Source: DASVTR01 sp033855775
GTDB lineage: Bacteria; Acidobacteriota; Blastocatellia; Pyrinomonadales; Pyrinomonadaceae
NCBI GenBank assembly: GCA_033855775.1
Contig: JAWVFT010000020.1
Span: 1-24,426, forward strand
Direction: 5' to 3'
DNA: 24,426 nucleotides
This document shows, one piece after another, positions 15,889 through 23,727 of the stretch. Below the pieces are notes generated by a model that was given only the letters and a program-made list of their open reading frames with translations, made no database searches and had not been told where the DNA came from. Each line of letters begins with the position of its first letter. Position 1 is the first letter of the stretch. Made by a program: the position numbers and the translations under genes.

Positions 15889-16293
15889 TCAACTGATGGC
15901 TCGCAGAAAGAATTCTTTGTCCTTCTGATGCGTCAATAATCCTGCGACTTCGGTTTTGTCCACCCATCGCGCTTCGGGATTCGCGGGGTCAACCGGGCAG
16001 AGCTTCTCTTCCGTCGTGGTGAAGAGAAACATGTGTATGACCTTCAACTCGGCGCGCTCTTCGCTGCCCTTTGCCGAAAGCCTGTAGCGTTGATAGCTGC
16101 CCAAATCTTTGATGTAGTTTAACTGCGTGAGGCCAGACTCTTCGTGGATTTCCCTGAGCGCGGCGGTGAACGGGTCTTCGCCCGTTTCGATGTGTCCCTT
16201 CGGCAAAGACCATGATGTGCCGTGCTGGCTGACGACGAGAATCTGCCCGGCGGCGTTGACGACGATGCCGCCCGCGCTCTCTGTTTGCTTCAT
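15889..16293 (-). CDS. NUDIX hydrolase
   Basis: 134 residues from ATG 16293, preceded by a strong GGGAGGTG nine bases upstream. The frame extends to 16410 and could add 39 residues. The Nudix box occupies 33-55 and fits the GX5EX7REUXEEXGU pattern exactly, beginning GHIETGE and ending REIHEESGL. The strand before it (SAGGIVV, ILVVSQHGTSWSLPKG) is typical of Ap4A-hydrolase or MutT-like members. Such enzymes cleave a nucleoside diphosphate linked to another moiety, using metal bound by the box glutamates. The substrate is not determinable here. It converges with the pseudouridine synthase gene, only 21 bases apart, and diverges from the CoA-binding gene. Confidence 0.9.
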   Translation of the reverse strand: MKQTESAGGIVVNAAGQILVVSQHGTSWSLPKGHIETGEDPFTAALREIHEESGLTQLNYIKDLGSYQRYRLSAKGSEERAELKVIHMFLFTTTEEKLCPVDPANPEARWVDKTEVAGLLTHQKDKEFFLRAIS

Positions 16294-16521
16294 CTGCCCT
16301 GACACCTCCCGTCTGGCCGCCGCGAAATAGGAACGGCTTAATGTAACATTCCCGCCGCCTTTCTTCATCGCCATGCTGAGGACGCGCTCCACCGCGACTT
16401 CATCTGGCATTGCGCTTGCCTCGCTACAGGTGGCAGAATCTGAGACGTTATAAACAGCAGCAATAGACGAAGCATCAGGCTGCGGAAAAGCTGCGCGCGC
16501 GTATGGATGCGCGGCGCGGCT

Positions 16522-16564
16522 GTTCGTTTACTGAACACGCGCTGAGCTTGTGCTGAACACGAAC
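16522..16564. promoter_or_regulatory. Candidate operator: paired CTGAACACG repeats in an inverted frame
   Basis: CTGAACACG occurs at 16531-16539 and again at 16553-16561, exactly 22 bases (two helical turns) apart. The pair is flanked by the inverted sequence GTTCGT (16522-16527) and ACGAAC (16559-16564). It lies in the divergent spacer, 34 bases before the CoA-binding gene. No protein can be named. Confidence 0.25.
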
Positions 16565-16597
16565 GCGGAAGACTCTAAGGCTTGAGCAAGGAAAAAA

Positions 16598-17035
16598 ATG
16601 GACTGGCAAAATAATCTCATCAAGAACAGCGAAGGCGTCAGGCAATTGCTCGCGCAGACAAAGCGCGTCGCGGTGCTCGGCATCAAGACCGAGGAGCAAT
16701 CCTTTCAACCCGCTTTCTACGTCGCGGACTATCTGGCCTCGGCTGGCTTGGAAGTCATTCCCGTTCCGGTCTACTACCCGAACGTGACGGAGATTCTGGG
16801 GCGCAAAGTTTATCGCAAGCTGGCGGAGGTGCCGGGCGAGATTGACCTCGTTGATGTCTTTCGCAGGCCGCAGGACATTGACGCGCACGTCGAAGACATA
16901 CTGGCGGCCAAGCCGAAGGCCGTCTGGTTTCAATCGGGCATTCGCAACGATGCGGTCGCAGAGACGCTCGCCAAAGCCGGAATCAAAGTGGTGCAAGACC
17001 GCTGCCTGATGGTCGAGCATCGCTCGCTGAGATAA
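16598..17035 (+). CDS. CoA-binding domain protein (YccU-like)
   Basis: 145 residues, with AAGGA well placed before ATG 16598. It is a single Rossmann-type CoA_binding_2 domain: the first strand and turn is RVAVLGIKTEE (23-33), then the middle strand VIPVPVYYPNVTEILG, the switch DLVDVFRRP and the end AVWFQSGIRND onward, with VVQDRCLMVEHR at the C-terminus. This is the usual length and motif series for YccU/YneT-like proteins, related to the succinyl-CoA synthetase alpha-chain N-domain. The cytoplasmic role and ligand are uncertain; binding of CoA or a nucleotide is a family property. It is followed 52 bases later by the SDR gene on the same strand, so they may be co-transcribed. Confidence 0.9.
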   Translation: MDWQNNLIKNSEGVRQLLAQTKRVAVLGIKTEEQSFQPAFYVADYLASAGLEVIPVPVYYPNVTEILGRKVYRKLAEVPGEIDLVDVFRRPQDIDAHVEDILAAKPKAVWFQSGIRNDAVAETLAKAGIKVVQDRCLMVEHRSLR

Positions 17036-17087
17036 GGGCGGGCCGAATTTAAGTTGGCAAAACTAACAAGGACGAAAAGGGGCAGTC

Positions 17088-18128
17088 ATGAAGATCGAAC
17101 TCAAAAAACTGAGCGCGCAGACCATCGTTATCACGGGAGCTTCGAGCGGCATCGGGCTGGTGACGGCGAGGATGGCTGCGGCGCGCGGCGCGCGGCTGGT
17201 CGTCGCTTCGCGCAGCGAGGAAGCCGTCAGGCGTTTGGCGTTTGAAATTAACGAAGCGGGCGGCGAGGCCATCCACGTCGTCGCGGATGTCGGCAGGGAA
17301 GAGGACGTGCGGCGCATCGCGGAGACGGCGCGCGAGCGTTTCGGCGGCTTCGACACATGGGTCAACAACGCGGGCGTCTCCATCTACGGCAAGATTCTTG
17401 AGGTTCCGGCGGAAGACCACCGGCGACTCTTTGAGACAAACTTCTGGGGCGTCGTCTATGGCTCGACCATCGCCGCCGAACATCTCAAGCGGCGCGGCGG
17501 CGCGTTGATTAACGTCGGCAGCACGCTCTCCGACCGCGCGATTCCGATTCAGGGAATGTACAGCGCGTCGAAGCATGCGGTGAAGGGTTTCACAGACGCG
17601 CTCAGGATGGAGCTTGAGGCCGAGGGCGTGCCCGTCTCCGTCACGCTCGTTAAGCCGGGCGCGATTAACACGCCTTACCCACAGCACGCCAAGAATTATC
17701 TCGACGGCGAGCCGACGCTGCCGCCGCCCGTCTACGCGCCCGAAGTCGTGGCCGAAGCAATTCTCTATTGCGCCGAAAATCCTGAGCGCGATGTCTTCGC
17801 GGGCGGCGGCGGCAAGGCGATTTCCGTCACGGAAAAACTCGCGCCGCGCCTGACGGACAAGGCGATGGAGTTGACGATGATGCAGATGCAGCAGACAGAC
17901 CGCCCCGCGCGCAGCCGCGAAGATAACGGCCTCTACAAAGCAGCGGGCCAACTGAAGGAGCGCGGCGAGTATGAAGGCCACGTCTCCGAAAGCAGTCTCT
18001 ACACGAAAGCCTCGCTGCATCCATTGGCGGCCACCGCTCTCGCGCTCGGCGTGGCCGGACTCGCCATCGCAGCCTTCTGGCGACCGTGGCAGACGAACGG
18101 AACAAACGGCCATGCGGCGTCTGAATAA
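17088..18128 (+). CDS. Short-chain dehydrogenase/reductase with C-terminal membrane anchor
   Basis: 346 residues; AAGGGG precedes ATG 17088. This is a classical SDR: cofactor motif TGASSGIG (16-23), NNAG (93-96), and catalytic Ser145, Tyr158 and Lys162 in YSASK. ASRSE after the second strand suggests NADP preference (basic residue near 42). The catalytic core ends near residue 260. It is followed by a linker and a hydrophobic helix at about 311-331, then WRPWQTNGTNG. The core is longer than soluble 250-residue SDRs, and the C-terminal helix would tether it to the membrane. The substrate is unknown; similar proteins are annotated simply as SDR oxidoreductases. A strong palindrome at 18184-18230 follows the stop. 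Confidence 0.92.
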   Translation: MKIELKKLSAQTIVITGASSGIGLVTARMAAARGARLVVASRSEEAVRRLAFEINEAGGEAIHVVADVGREEDVRRIAETARERFGGFDTWVNNAGVSIYGKILEVPAEDHRRLFETNFWGVVYGSTIAAEHLKRRGGALINVGSTLSDRAIPIQGMYSASKHAVKGFTDALRMELEAEGVPVSVTLVKPGAINTPYPQHAKNYLDGEPTLPPPVYAPEVVAEAILYCAENPERDVFAGGGGKAISVTEKLAPRLTDKAMELTMMQMQQTDRPARSREDNGLYKAAGQLKERGEYEGHVSESSLYTKASLHPLAATALALGVAGLAIAAFWRPWQTNGTNGHAASE

Positions 18129-18183
18129 AGCGAAGCGAACATAGTTCGCCAACGCAAAGGTTGAACGGAACAGTCGAAACAAC

Positions 18184-18230
18184 AGAGACGCGGAAGTTGT
18201 TGAATGTCATCCAACAACTTCCGCGTCTCT
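18184..18230. terminator. Perfect 19-bp-arm hairpin behind the SDR gene
   Basis: Arms 18184-18202 (AGAGACGCGGAAGTTGTTG) and 18212-18230 are perfectly complementary with a 9-base loop. It lies 55 bases after the SDR stop, between convergent genes, and so is probably a bidirectional transcription end. The U-tract is weak on both strands. Confidence 0.6.
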
Positions 18231-18307
18231 CTGCTTGAACTCCGCGTCTATCTTTTGTCTATCTCTTCCAGAGCATTGATGCTTTGAATCGCCACACTCT
18301 CGTCGCT

Positions 18308-18335
18308 CATGCTTTGAGTTCAACCTCAAAGCGTG
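18308..18335 (-). terminator. Short hairpin behind the lipoprotein gene
   Basis: CATGCTTTGAG and CTCAAAGCGTG pair (one T-G wobble) around the six-base loop TTCAAC. The hairpin lies 15 bases beyond the minus-strand stop at 18350. A T-run is absent, so termination is plausible but not certain. Confidence 0.4.
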
Positions 18336-18349
18336 GCGGGCAGCAGCGA

Positions 18350-19108
18350 CTACTTCAGTCGTTTGAGAGCCTGCTGCGCCAGAGCCTTGGTCTTCCTGAG
18401 CTTGATTGGCTCGGCCTCGCCGCCGCCGATGCTGAGTATTAGGAACTGATTATTTTTGAGGACGTAGAGCGATGCGCTCGGCCCGCTCTTCACCCAGTAA
18501 GCTTGCTCTCCGACGCCGCTGACGCGCTCCGCGTCGCCGCCCTCTTCTTCTTCCTCTTCTGCCCCGCGCTCCGGCTGCCGGCCCGCGCTCTGCTCTTTCT
18601 GCTCTTTCTGCTCTTTCGCCTTCTCACGCTCGCGCTCTTTTTCGCGCTCGCGCTCATCGCCGGATTTCTCTTCGGCTTGACGAAAGCGTTCGTTGAAATA
18701 TTCGCGCGGCTGTTTGGCTGGATTGGCCGGGTTGGGTTGGACGACGGACAGGCTGACGGAGCGAACAAACTCGTCCGCCGTGTAGAAACATTGCGACATC
18801 AGAAAGTCGCCTTCGCTGCGCTGGTTGTTCTTAGTCTCTTTAATCGCTCCGCCCTGAACTTTGGCAATCTCTTTGTTGTCGAGCAACGAGCAGGCGTCAA
18901 TGCCGCCGGTCGCTGCCGTCGGCTGGCTGGCGGGAGTTGTTGCCGGAGCGTTCGCCGTCGCTTTCGTTTGGTTCGCGTTTTCCGTGTTCGTCGTTGTAGT
19001 CGTCGTCCTGACGCTGCTCGTCTGCGTATTGGAATTATTGTTCGAGCCGCAAGCGCAGAGGCAGGCGAGCGCGAGGCAGGGCAGCACACGGCGGAGCTTT
19101 AAAAGCAT
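18350..19108 (-). CDS. Lipoprotein with DUF3558-like domain and charged low-complexity insert
   Basis: 252 residues from ATG 19108, chosen for GGAAGGA nine bases upstream; the frame extends further but has no support. Residues 1-20 are a lipoprotein signal (MLLKLRRVLPCLALACLCAC, probable lipid at Cys20). A Thr/Asn/Ala-rich linker (21-68) follows. DACSLLDNKEIAKVQGG (71-87) resembles the beginning of DUF3558-type or related DACSLL domains, with Cys73 and Cys107 possibly paired. Residues 147-195 form a very charged insert (repeated Glu-Arg-Glu-Lys, then six Glu). The end is AYWVKSGPSASLYVLKNNQF plus a basic helix. It is predicted to sit on the outer or inner membrane surface. Function is unknown. 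Adjacent genes do not clarify its role. Confidence 0.8.
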   Translation of the reverse strand: MLLKLRRVLPCLALACLCACGSNNNSNTQTSSVRTTTTTTNTENANQTKATANAPATTPASQPTAATGGIDACSLLDNKEIAKVQGGAIKETKNNQRSEGDFLMSQCFYTADEFVRSVSLSVVQPNPANPAKQPREYFNERFRQAEEKSGDEREREKEREREKAKEQKEQKEQSAGRQPERGAEEEEEEGGDAERVSGVGEQAYWVKSGPSASLYVLKNNQFLILSIGGGEAEPIKLRKTKALAQQALKRLK

Positions 19109-19272
19109 AAAATTAATCCTTCCATTCAATTCAAAAAGTGTCTCTCTGATAACAGCAATGAGCGGCAAACGCAAACCACATCGTTGCGCTCCGGCGTTGA
19201 TTGGCGCGGGGAGCGCGCGCCCGCGCAAAACTTTTCCGGGGGCTGATGACGTATGCAGGATATGAACGCGGG

Positions 19273-19299
19273 TTGAGAAATCCTTGAGCCGCTCTTGAG
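19273..19299. promoter_or_regulatory. Three TTGAG direct repeats at 11-bp spacing
   Basis: TTGAG occurs at 19273-19277, 19284-19288 and 19295-19299, exactly 11 bases apart, so all lie on one face of the helix. Tandem pentamers at this period are how OmpR/PhoB-type response regulators often bind. The site is about 90 bases before the uvsE start and 165 bases before the lipoprotein start. No binding protein is encoded nearby. Confidence 0.25.
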
Positions 19300-19384
19300 T
19301 CGCGTCTTCCTACACAAGGGAAGCAGAATAACGAACAGGCTTTGCGATATATTTATCACACAAGCGCTGTAATCAATCGTGCGG

Positions 19385-20320
19385 ATGAAAGCGGTCAGAA
19401 AAAAAGAGGACGCGCGCGGCCCGCAGTTGGGCCTGGTCTGCATCACTACCTCGGACGCGGTGCGCTATCGCGCGTTGACGCGCAAGCGTCTCTTGCAGTT
19501 TGAACCCACGGAGCAAGCGCGACTGCTACGCGAACTTTATATCGACAATCTCGCGCGCCTGAACAACGCGCTCGACTTTTGCGCCGCGCGCAACATACGT
19601 CTCTACCGGATGACTTCCGGCCTCTTTCCCTTCGCCGACGATGAAGCGGGCGCGGGCGTGCTGGAAGAGTTTTCCGGCGAGTTGGCGGCGACAGGTTTTA
19701 AGGCGAAAAGCTTAGGGCTGCGGCTCGTGCTGCATCCAGACCAGTTCGTCGTGCTCAACTCGGATTCGCCGCAAGTCATCGCCAACAGCATCAAGATTCT
19801 GGCGACACACGCGCGCGTGATGGACTTGCTCGAACTGCCGCGCTCGCCTTGGGCTTTGATTGAGATACACGGCGGGAAGGGCGGACGGAGCGAGCGGCTG
19901 GTGGAAGTTGTGCGCGGACTGCCCGACAATATTCGCTCGCGCATCGCCTTTGAGAACGACGAATACGCGTACGGCGCAGCGGAGATTCTTGACATCTGCC
20001 GCGCCGCCCAAACGCCGATGGTCTTCGACGCGCATCATCATCTCGTCCACGAGAAGCTGGACAGCTACGACCATCCGAGCGTCGCCGCCATGCTCGCGGC
20101 GGCGCGCGAGACTTGGGCCGTCCCCGAATGGCAACTCGTCCACATCTCCAACGGGCGCGAAGCCTTCAACGACCGCCATCACAGCGACTTTATAGAAACG
20201 ATGCCCGCAGCCTTTCATGACGCGCCGTGGATTGAGGTCGAAGCCAAGCAGAAAGAGTTGGCGATTGAAAAGCTGCAAGCCGAATGGCTCACGACACGAG
20301 CGTCAATGACGGCGGGTTGA
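19385..20320 (+). CDS. uvsE: UV damage endonuclease UvsE/UVDE
   Basis: 311 residues from ATG 19385; GTG 19379 is two codons earlier and neither has a clear ribosome site. It is a TIM-barrel, metal-dependent endonuclease that nicks DNA 5' to UV photoproducts and some other lesions, starting an alternative excision repair path. Family metal-binding motifs are visible in order (numbered from ATG 19385): LHPDQF (116-121), EIHGG (160-164), ENDE (190-193), FDAHHH (214-219), HISNG (253-257) and EVEAKQKE near 284-291. The N-terminal LGLVCITTSDAVRYRAL is also typical. The length is normal. It stands alone, followed by a hairpin with a T-rich tail. Confidence 0.94.
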   Translation: MKAVRKKEDARGPQLGLVCITTSDAVRYRALTRKRLLQFEPTEQARLLRELYIDNLARLNNALDFCAARNIRLYRMTSGLFPFADDEAGAGVLEEFSGELAATGFKAKSLGLRLVLHPDQFVVLNSDSPQVIANSIKILATHARVMDLLELPRSPWALIEIHGGKGGRSERLVEVVRGLPDNIRSRIAFENDEYAYGAAEILDICRAAQTPMVFDAHHHLVHEKLDSYDHPSVAAMLAAARETWAVPEWQLVHISNGREAFNDRHHSDFIETMPAAFHDAPWIEVEAKQKELAIEKLQAEWLTTRASMTAG

Positions 20321-20353
20321 AACTGCGCGTCGAGTGACAACGAGAGCGGCAGT

Positions 20354-20456
20354 TTCACGCTGGAGGCGCAAAGAACAACAAGACAGAAGCTCGCAAAGAG
20401 TTGACTGCTTCTTTGCGAGCTTTGGTTTTTCTTTACCTTTGCGCCTCCAGCGTGAA
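20354..20456 (+). terminator. Nested hairpin terminator behind uvsE
   Basis: The outer arms 20354-20373 and 20437-20456 are perfectly complementary over 20 bases (TTCACGCTGGAGGCGCAAAG). The inner arms 20387-20398 and 20411-20422 are perfect over 12 bases (AAGCTCGCAAAG). TTTGGTTTTTCTTT follows the inner stem on the plus strand, as in a factor-independent terminator for uvsE. The outer palindrome could also stop rodA transcription from the other side. Confidence 0.65.
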
Positions 20457-20484
20457 CCGCTTCTGGTCACGCGGCGGCTCTCGT

Positions 20485-21606
20485 TTAGTTGACGAAGCGG
20501 CGCAGTTGGACGCTGATGGCGAAGCCGATGGCGATGAAGGTGGCGAGCACGCTGGACAGGCCCGCGCTCATCAAGGGCAGCGGGACGCCGATGACGGGCA
20601 GCATTCCCAGAGCCATGCCGATGTTGATGAAGAGTTGAAACGAGATGCCGCCGACAATCGCCATGATGACGAGCATGCCCGTGCGGTCTGGCGCGCGGCG
20701 CGCTCCCGATATTAAACGCGAGAGCAACAGTGCGTAGGCCAGCAGCAGCAACATGCAGCCGAGAAAGCCCGTGGACTCCGCCGTCACGGCGAAGATGAAA
20801 TCCGTGTGCGGCTCCGGCAGGAATTTGAGACGGCTCTGCGAGTATTCGCTCGAAGCCTGCGAGCCGGTTAGCCCGCCCTTGCCGACCGTCACCATTGATT
20901 GAATCGTGTGATAGCCGATGCCGCGCGGGTCTGCGTTCTCAGGGTCCAGTATGACGTTGATGCGCTCTTGCTGGTAGTTCTTGATTTTCCCAGTCTTGAC
21001 GCCGACGTAGTAACCCGCAGGCACGGCGGCGATGCTCAGTATCAGCGCGGCCACGACCAGCCGCATCTTAATCGCAGACAGAAAGAGCACGACGCCGAGC
21101 AGCGGAAAGTAAGTCAAAGCCTGTCCGGCGTCAGGCTCAAGCAGAATCAGCCCGAGCGGTAGCGCGAGGATGCCGCCGCCCATAATCATCTCTTTGAGCG
21201 TCAAAGGCCCGTGGCGATGCCTGCCGAAGTAACGCGCCAGCATTAGCACCGTCGGAATCTTGACGAACTCCGACGGCTGAAACTGCCCGACGACCGGCAT
21301 CTTAATCCAACAACGCTGCCCGTTAATCTTCATCCCCAAGCCGGGAATCAACACGATGACCAGCAGGGCCAGCCCGAAGAGATAAAAGGCCGGAGCGATG
21401 TGGACGAGCTTGCGATAGTCCGTGAACGAGATGGCGAGCATCGCCACCAGCGAAATGCCGAGGCCAATCAGTTGCTTCTGCCAGTAGGTTTCCTCCGGCT
21501 GCGCATTACGAATCTGCCACGTGCCGAAGAGCACGATCATCACGGCCAGCAGGGCCAGTATCCAATCGAAATCGCGGAGCGAGCGTCGTTCTAGAATTGC
21601 GACCAT
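20485..21606 (-). CDS. rodA: Rod-shape SEDS peptidoglycan glycosyltransferase RodA
   Basis: 373 residues from ATG 21606; the frame extends to 21675, but that part is translated repeat DNA. A polytopic SEDS membrane protein (about ten helices) that polymerises lipid II into glycan strands during cell elongation, working with PBP2. Family motifs are QPSEFVKIPTVLMLARY, EPDAGQALTYFP (with the conserved Glu-Pro-Asp), GIGYHTIQSMVTVGKGG and LPEPHTDFIFAVTAESTGF. The end is GVPLPLMSAGLSSVLATF. The order mreD-mrdA-rodA supports RodA rather than FtsW. It is separated from mrdA by a 79-base repeat-built spacer. No Shine-Dalgarno is seen near the start. Confidence 0.93.
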   Translation of the reverse strand: MVAILERRSLRDFDWILALLAVMIVLFGTWQIRNAQPEETYWQKQLIGLGISLVAMLAISFTDYRKLVHIAPAFYLFGLALLVIVLIPGLGMKINGQRCWIKMPVVGQFQPSEFVKIPTVLMLARYFGRHRHGPLTLKEMIMGGGILALPLGLILLEPDAGQALTYFPLLGVVLFLSAIKMRLVVAALILSIAAVPAGYYVGVKTGKIKNYQQERINVILDPENADPRGIGYHTIQSMVTVGKGGLTGSQASSEYSQSRLKFLPEPHTDFIFAVTAESTGFLGCMLLLLAYALLLSRLISGARRAPDRTGMLVIMAIVGGISFQLFINIGMALGMLPVIGVPLPLMSAGLSSVLATFIAIGFAISVQLRRFVN

Positions 21607-21612
21607 AAAATG

Positions 21613-21691
21613 CAGTGATGAGTGACAAGCAGCGAGTGACGAGCAGGGACAAGCTTTTAACTTGCTGCTTGTCACTCGTCACTCGTCACTG
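21613..21691. repeat. Inverted GTGACGA-type repeat between mrdA and rodA
   Basis: Left arm 21613-21632 (CAGTGATGAGTGACAAGCAG) pairs with 21665-21684, perfectly over the inner 13 bases. The right side continues as GTCACTCGTCACTCGTCACTG to 21691. The words are seven-base GTGACGA/GTGACAA units. The mrdA stop codon (21686-21688 on the minus strand) lies inside the right block. Confidence 0.75.
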
Positions 21692-23581
21692 TTTTTTCAG
21701 TTGAGCGATTTGTTGCGCGCCGGGAGGGTCTTCGCCGCGAGTCTTGCGATAGTAGACGTCATAGAGGGCGCGGACGGCGGGGGCCGCGTAGGTGCCGCCG
21801 AAGCCGACGTTTTCGATGAGGGCGATGGCGGCAATCTCCGGCTTGTAGGCGGGCGCGTAGGAGACGAACCACGCGTGGTCTTTGTTCTCGCCTGTGTCTT
21901 TGCCAAGGCCGACGACCTGCGCCGTGCCGGTCTTGCCCGCGATGTCGAAGTTCGCCATGCGGATTCTCGCGCCCGTCCCGCCGTTATTGACGACGCCCCA
22001 CATGCCTTCGACGACCATGTGATGCTGCGCTTCTGGAATCGGAACAATCTTCGGGTCTGGATGGTCGAAGAGATGAGCGGGGCGATAGTCTGCGCTGTTC
22101 GGGTCGTCGCCGATGGCACGCGCTTCCTTGAAGAGATGCGGGATGTAAAGTTTGCCGCCGACGCCGATGCCCGCGACGGCGCGCAGCATCACGATGGGCG
22201 TCACGATGTCGTAGACCTGCCCGAAGGAAGCGTAAACCGTGTCGATGTCTCTCCATTCGGGATCTTTCGGCTGCATCCGCGCTTTGAACTGCGGCGAGGG
22301 CGTCCAACTGACGACTTCGTGCGGCAGGTCTATGCCGCTCCGCTTGTTGATGTCAAACTCATCGACCATCTCCATGATGCCCTGAACGCCCATCTTCAGG
22401 CCGAGGCGGTAGAAGTAGCCGTCGCAGGAATGCGTAATCGCGTAGCGCAATTCGGGCGTGCCGTGATTGCCCATGCAGCGCGTGAACTTGTTGCCGATGG
22501 TGATGCCGCCGCCGCAGAGCAGGTTCGAGTGTTCGAGCGTGATGGCTCCCTGCTGAAGCCCTGCGACCGCCATCGGAATCTTCCAAGTCGAGCCGGGAGG
22601 ATAGCGACCCTGAATCGCGCGGTTGACGAGCGGCGTGCGCGGGTCTTTCTGCATCGCCACATATTCGGCCCGCCCCTCTTTCGTCGCAATGCGCTGCGAG
22701 AAGAGGTTCGGGTCATAGGTCGGGTAGGAAGCGAGAGCCAGCACTTCGCCGTTGTTCGGGTCGAGGGCGACGATGACGCCACGCTTCGAGGGCGAGTTGC
22801 GCAGTTGCTCTTCGGCAGTCTCCTGTAAGTCCAAATCAATCGTCGTCACGACATCTTGGCCGGGCAGCGGCGGGACGACTTCAATCTCGCTCTGCACGTG
22901 GCCGCGACTATCGACGACGACCTTGCGATAGCCGTCTTTGCCGCGCAGGTAATCGTCGTAGACGGCTTCCAGGCCTTCCTTGCCAATGATGTCGCCCGGC
23001 TTGTAGTTCTTCTCTTTGTAGCGCGGCTGCTCCAACTGCTCAGGGCTAATCTCGCCGACGTAGCCGAGCACGTGCGCCAGCACGCCGTTTTCAGGATAAC
23101 GACGCTGCGGTTGCAGTTCGACGCGCAGTTCGGGCAACTCAAGCGCGCGGGCCTCGACCCATGCGATGTCTGTGGAGTTCGCGTTCTCCTTAATCAGAAT
23201 TGACTCGAAGGCCGGTTGCGAGTTGACCTGCTCAAAACGTTCGCGCAGGGCGTCTGCGTCAATCCCAAGCCCTGCGGAGAGCGGGGCGACGAGCGCGGCG
23301 AAGTTTTTTCCCTTCATGTCTTCGCGCGACATGATGACGTTGTAAATCGGGCGCGAGTCAACCAGCACGCGCTTTCCGGTGCGGTCGAAGATGACGCCGC
23401 GCGGGGCCGGAATCGGCAACAGCCGGATGCGCTGGTTCTCTGCGCGCTCGGCGTAGTGTCGCCCGTTGACCACCTGCAAGACGTAGAGCCTGACGCCCAG
23501 CACGGCCAGCAACAGCAAGGCCAACGTCTGGATGATGCGCAGGCGAACGCGCAAATTTTGTGAGTCGTCTTCGAATTTCAT
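21686..23581 (-). CDS. mrdA: Penicillin-binding protein 2, elongation transpeptidase
   Basis: 631 residues. A short cytoplasmic start and a membrane helix at about 15-36 are followed by the dimerisation domain (RGVIFDRTGKRVL at 61-73) and the transpeptidase domain. Active-site motifs: STWK at 331-334 (acylated Ser331), SCD at 385-387 (the SxN-equivalent, with Asp as in many PBP2), and KTG at 550-552. It crosslinks peptidoglycan in the periplasm as the class B PBP paired with RodA. The segment corresponding to the family GQG reads SFGQVYD. Its stop codon lies in a GTGACGA-type repeat. It is preceded by a 144-base spacer after mreD that contains a hairpin. No strong ribosome site was seen before ATG 23581. 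Confidence 0.94.
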   Translation of the reverse strand: MKFEDDSQNLRVRLRIIQTLALLLLAVLGVRLYVLQVVNGRHYAERAENQRIRLLPIPAPRGVIFDRTGKRVLVDSRPIYNVIMSREDMKGKNFAALVAPLSAGLGIDADALRERFEQVNSQPAFESILIKENANSTDIAWVEARALELPELRVELQPQRRYPENGVLAHVLGYVGEISPEQLEQPRYKEKNYKPGDIIGKEGLEAVYDDYLRGKDGYRKVVVDSRGHVQSEIEVVPPLPGQDVVTTIDLDLQETAEEQLRNSPSKRGVIVALDPNNGEVLALASYPTYDPNLFSQRIATKEGRAEYVAMQKDPRTPLVNRAIQGRYPPGSTWKIPMAVAGLQQGAITLEHSNLLCGGGITIGNKFTRCMGNHGTPELRYAITHSCDGYFYRLGLKMGVQGIMEMVDEFDINKRSGIDLPHEVVSWTPSPQFKARMQPKDPEWRDIDTVYASFGQVYDIVTPIVMLRAVAGIGVGGKLYIPHLFKEARAIGDDPNSADYRPAHLFDHPDPKIVPIPEAQHHMVVEGMWGVVNNGGTGARIRMANFDIAGKTGTAQVVGLGKDTGENKDHAWFVSYAPAYKPEIAAIALIENVGFGGTYAAPAVRALYDVYYRKTRGEDPPGAQQIAQLKKQ

Positions 23582-23703
23582 AAAGCAATTGTCGGTGATT
23601 AGCGGTCGGCGGTCGGGCGTCGAGCTTCATCCATCAAAACCCACTAATCAATAACAGAATCGGCCCGCAATATCCACTAAATTATTCAGACCTTTTCGCT
23701 TGA

Positions 23704-23727
23704 CCGAAGGCTTCGATTGCCTTCGTC
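23704..23727 (-). terminator. Hairpin at the mreD stop
   Basis: CGAAGGC (23705-23711) and GCCTTCG (23719-23725) pair perfectly around a seven-base loop, touching the mreD stop codon (23726-23728). No T-run follows on the minus strand, so it may attenuate or protect transcript ends rather than end transcription. Confidence 0.35.

Noticed and set aside
17049..18182. 377-codon minus-strand frame
   Set aside because: Antisense to the SDR gene, whose cofactor and catalytic motifs are intact; the shadow is rich in Arg and has no family signature.
21662..22828. 388-codon plus-strand frame
   Set aside because: Antisense to mrdA, which carries the STWK, SCD and KTG motifs; its first codons come from the repeat spacer.
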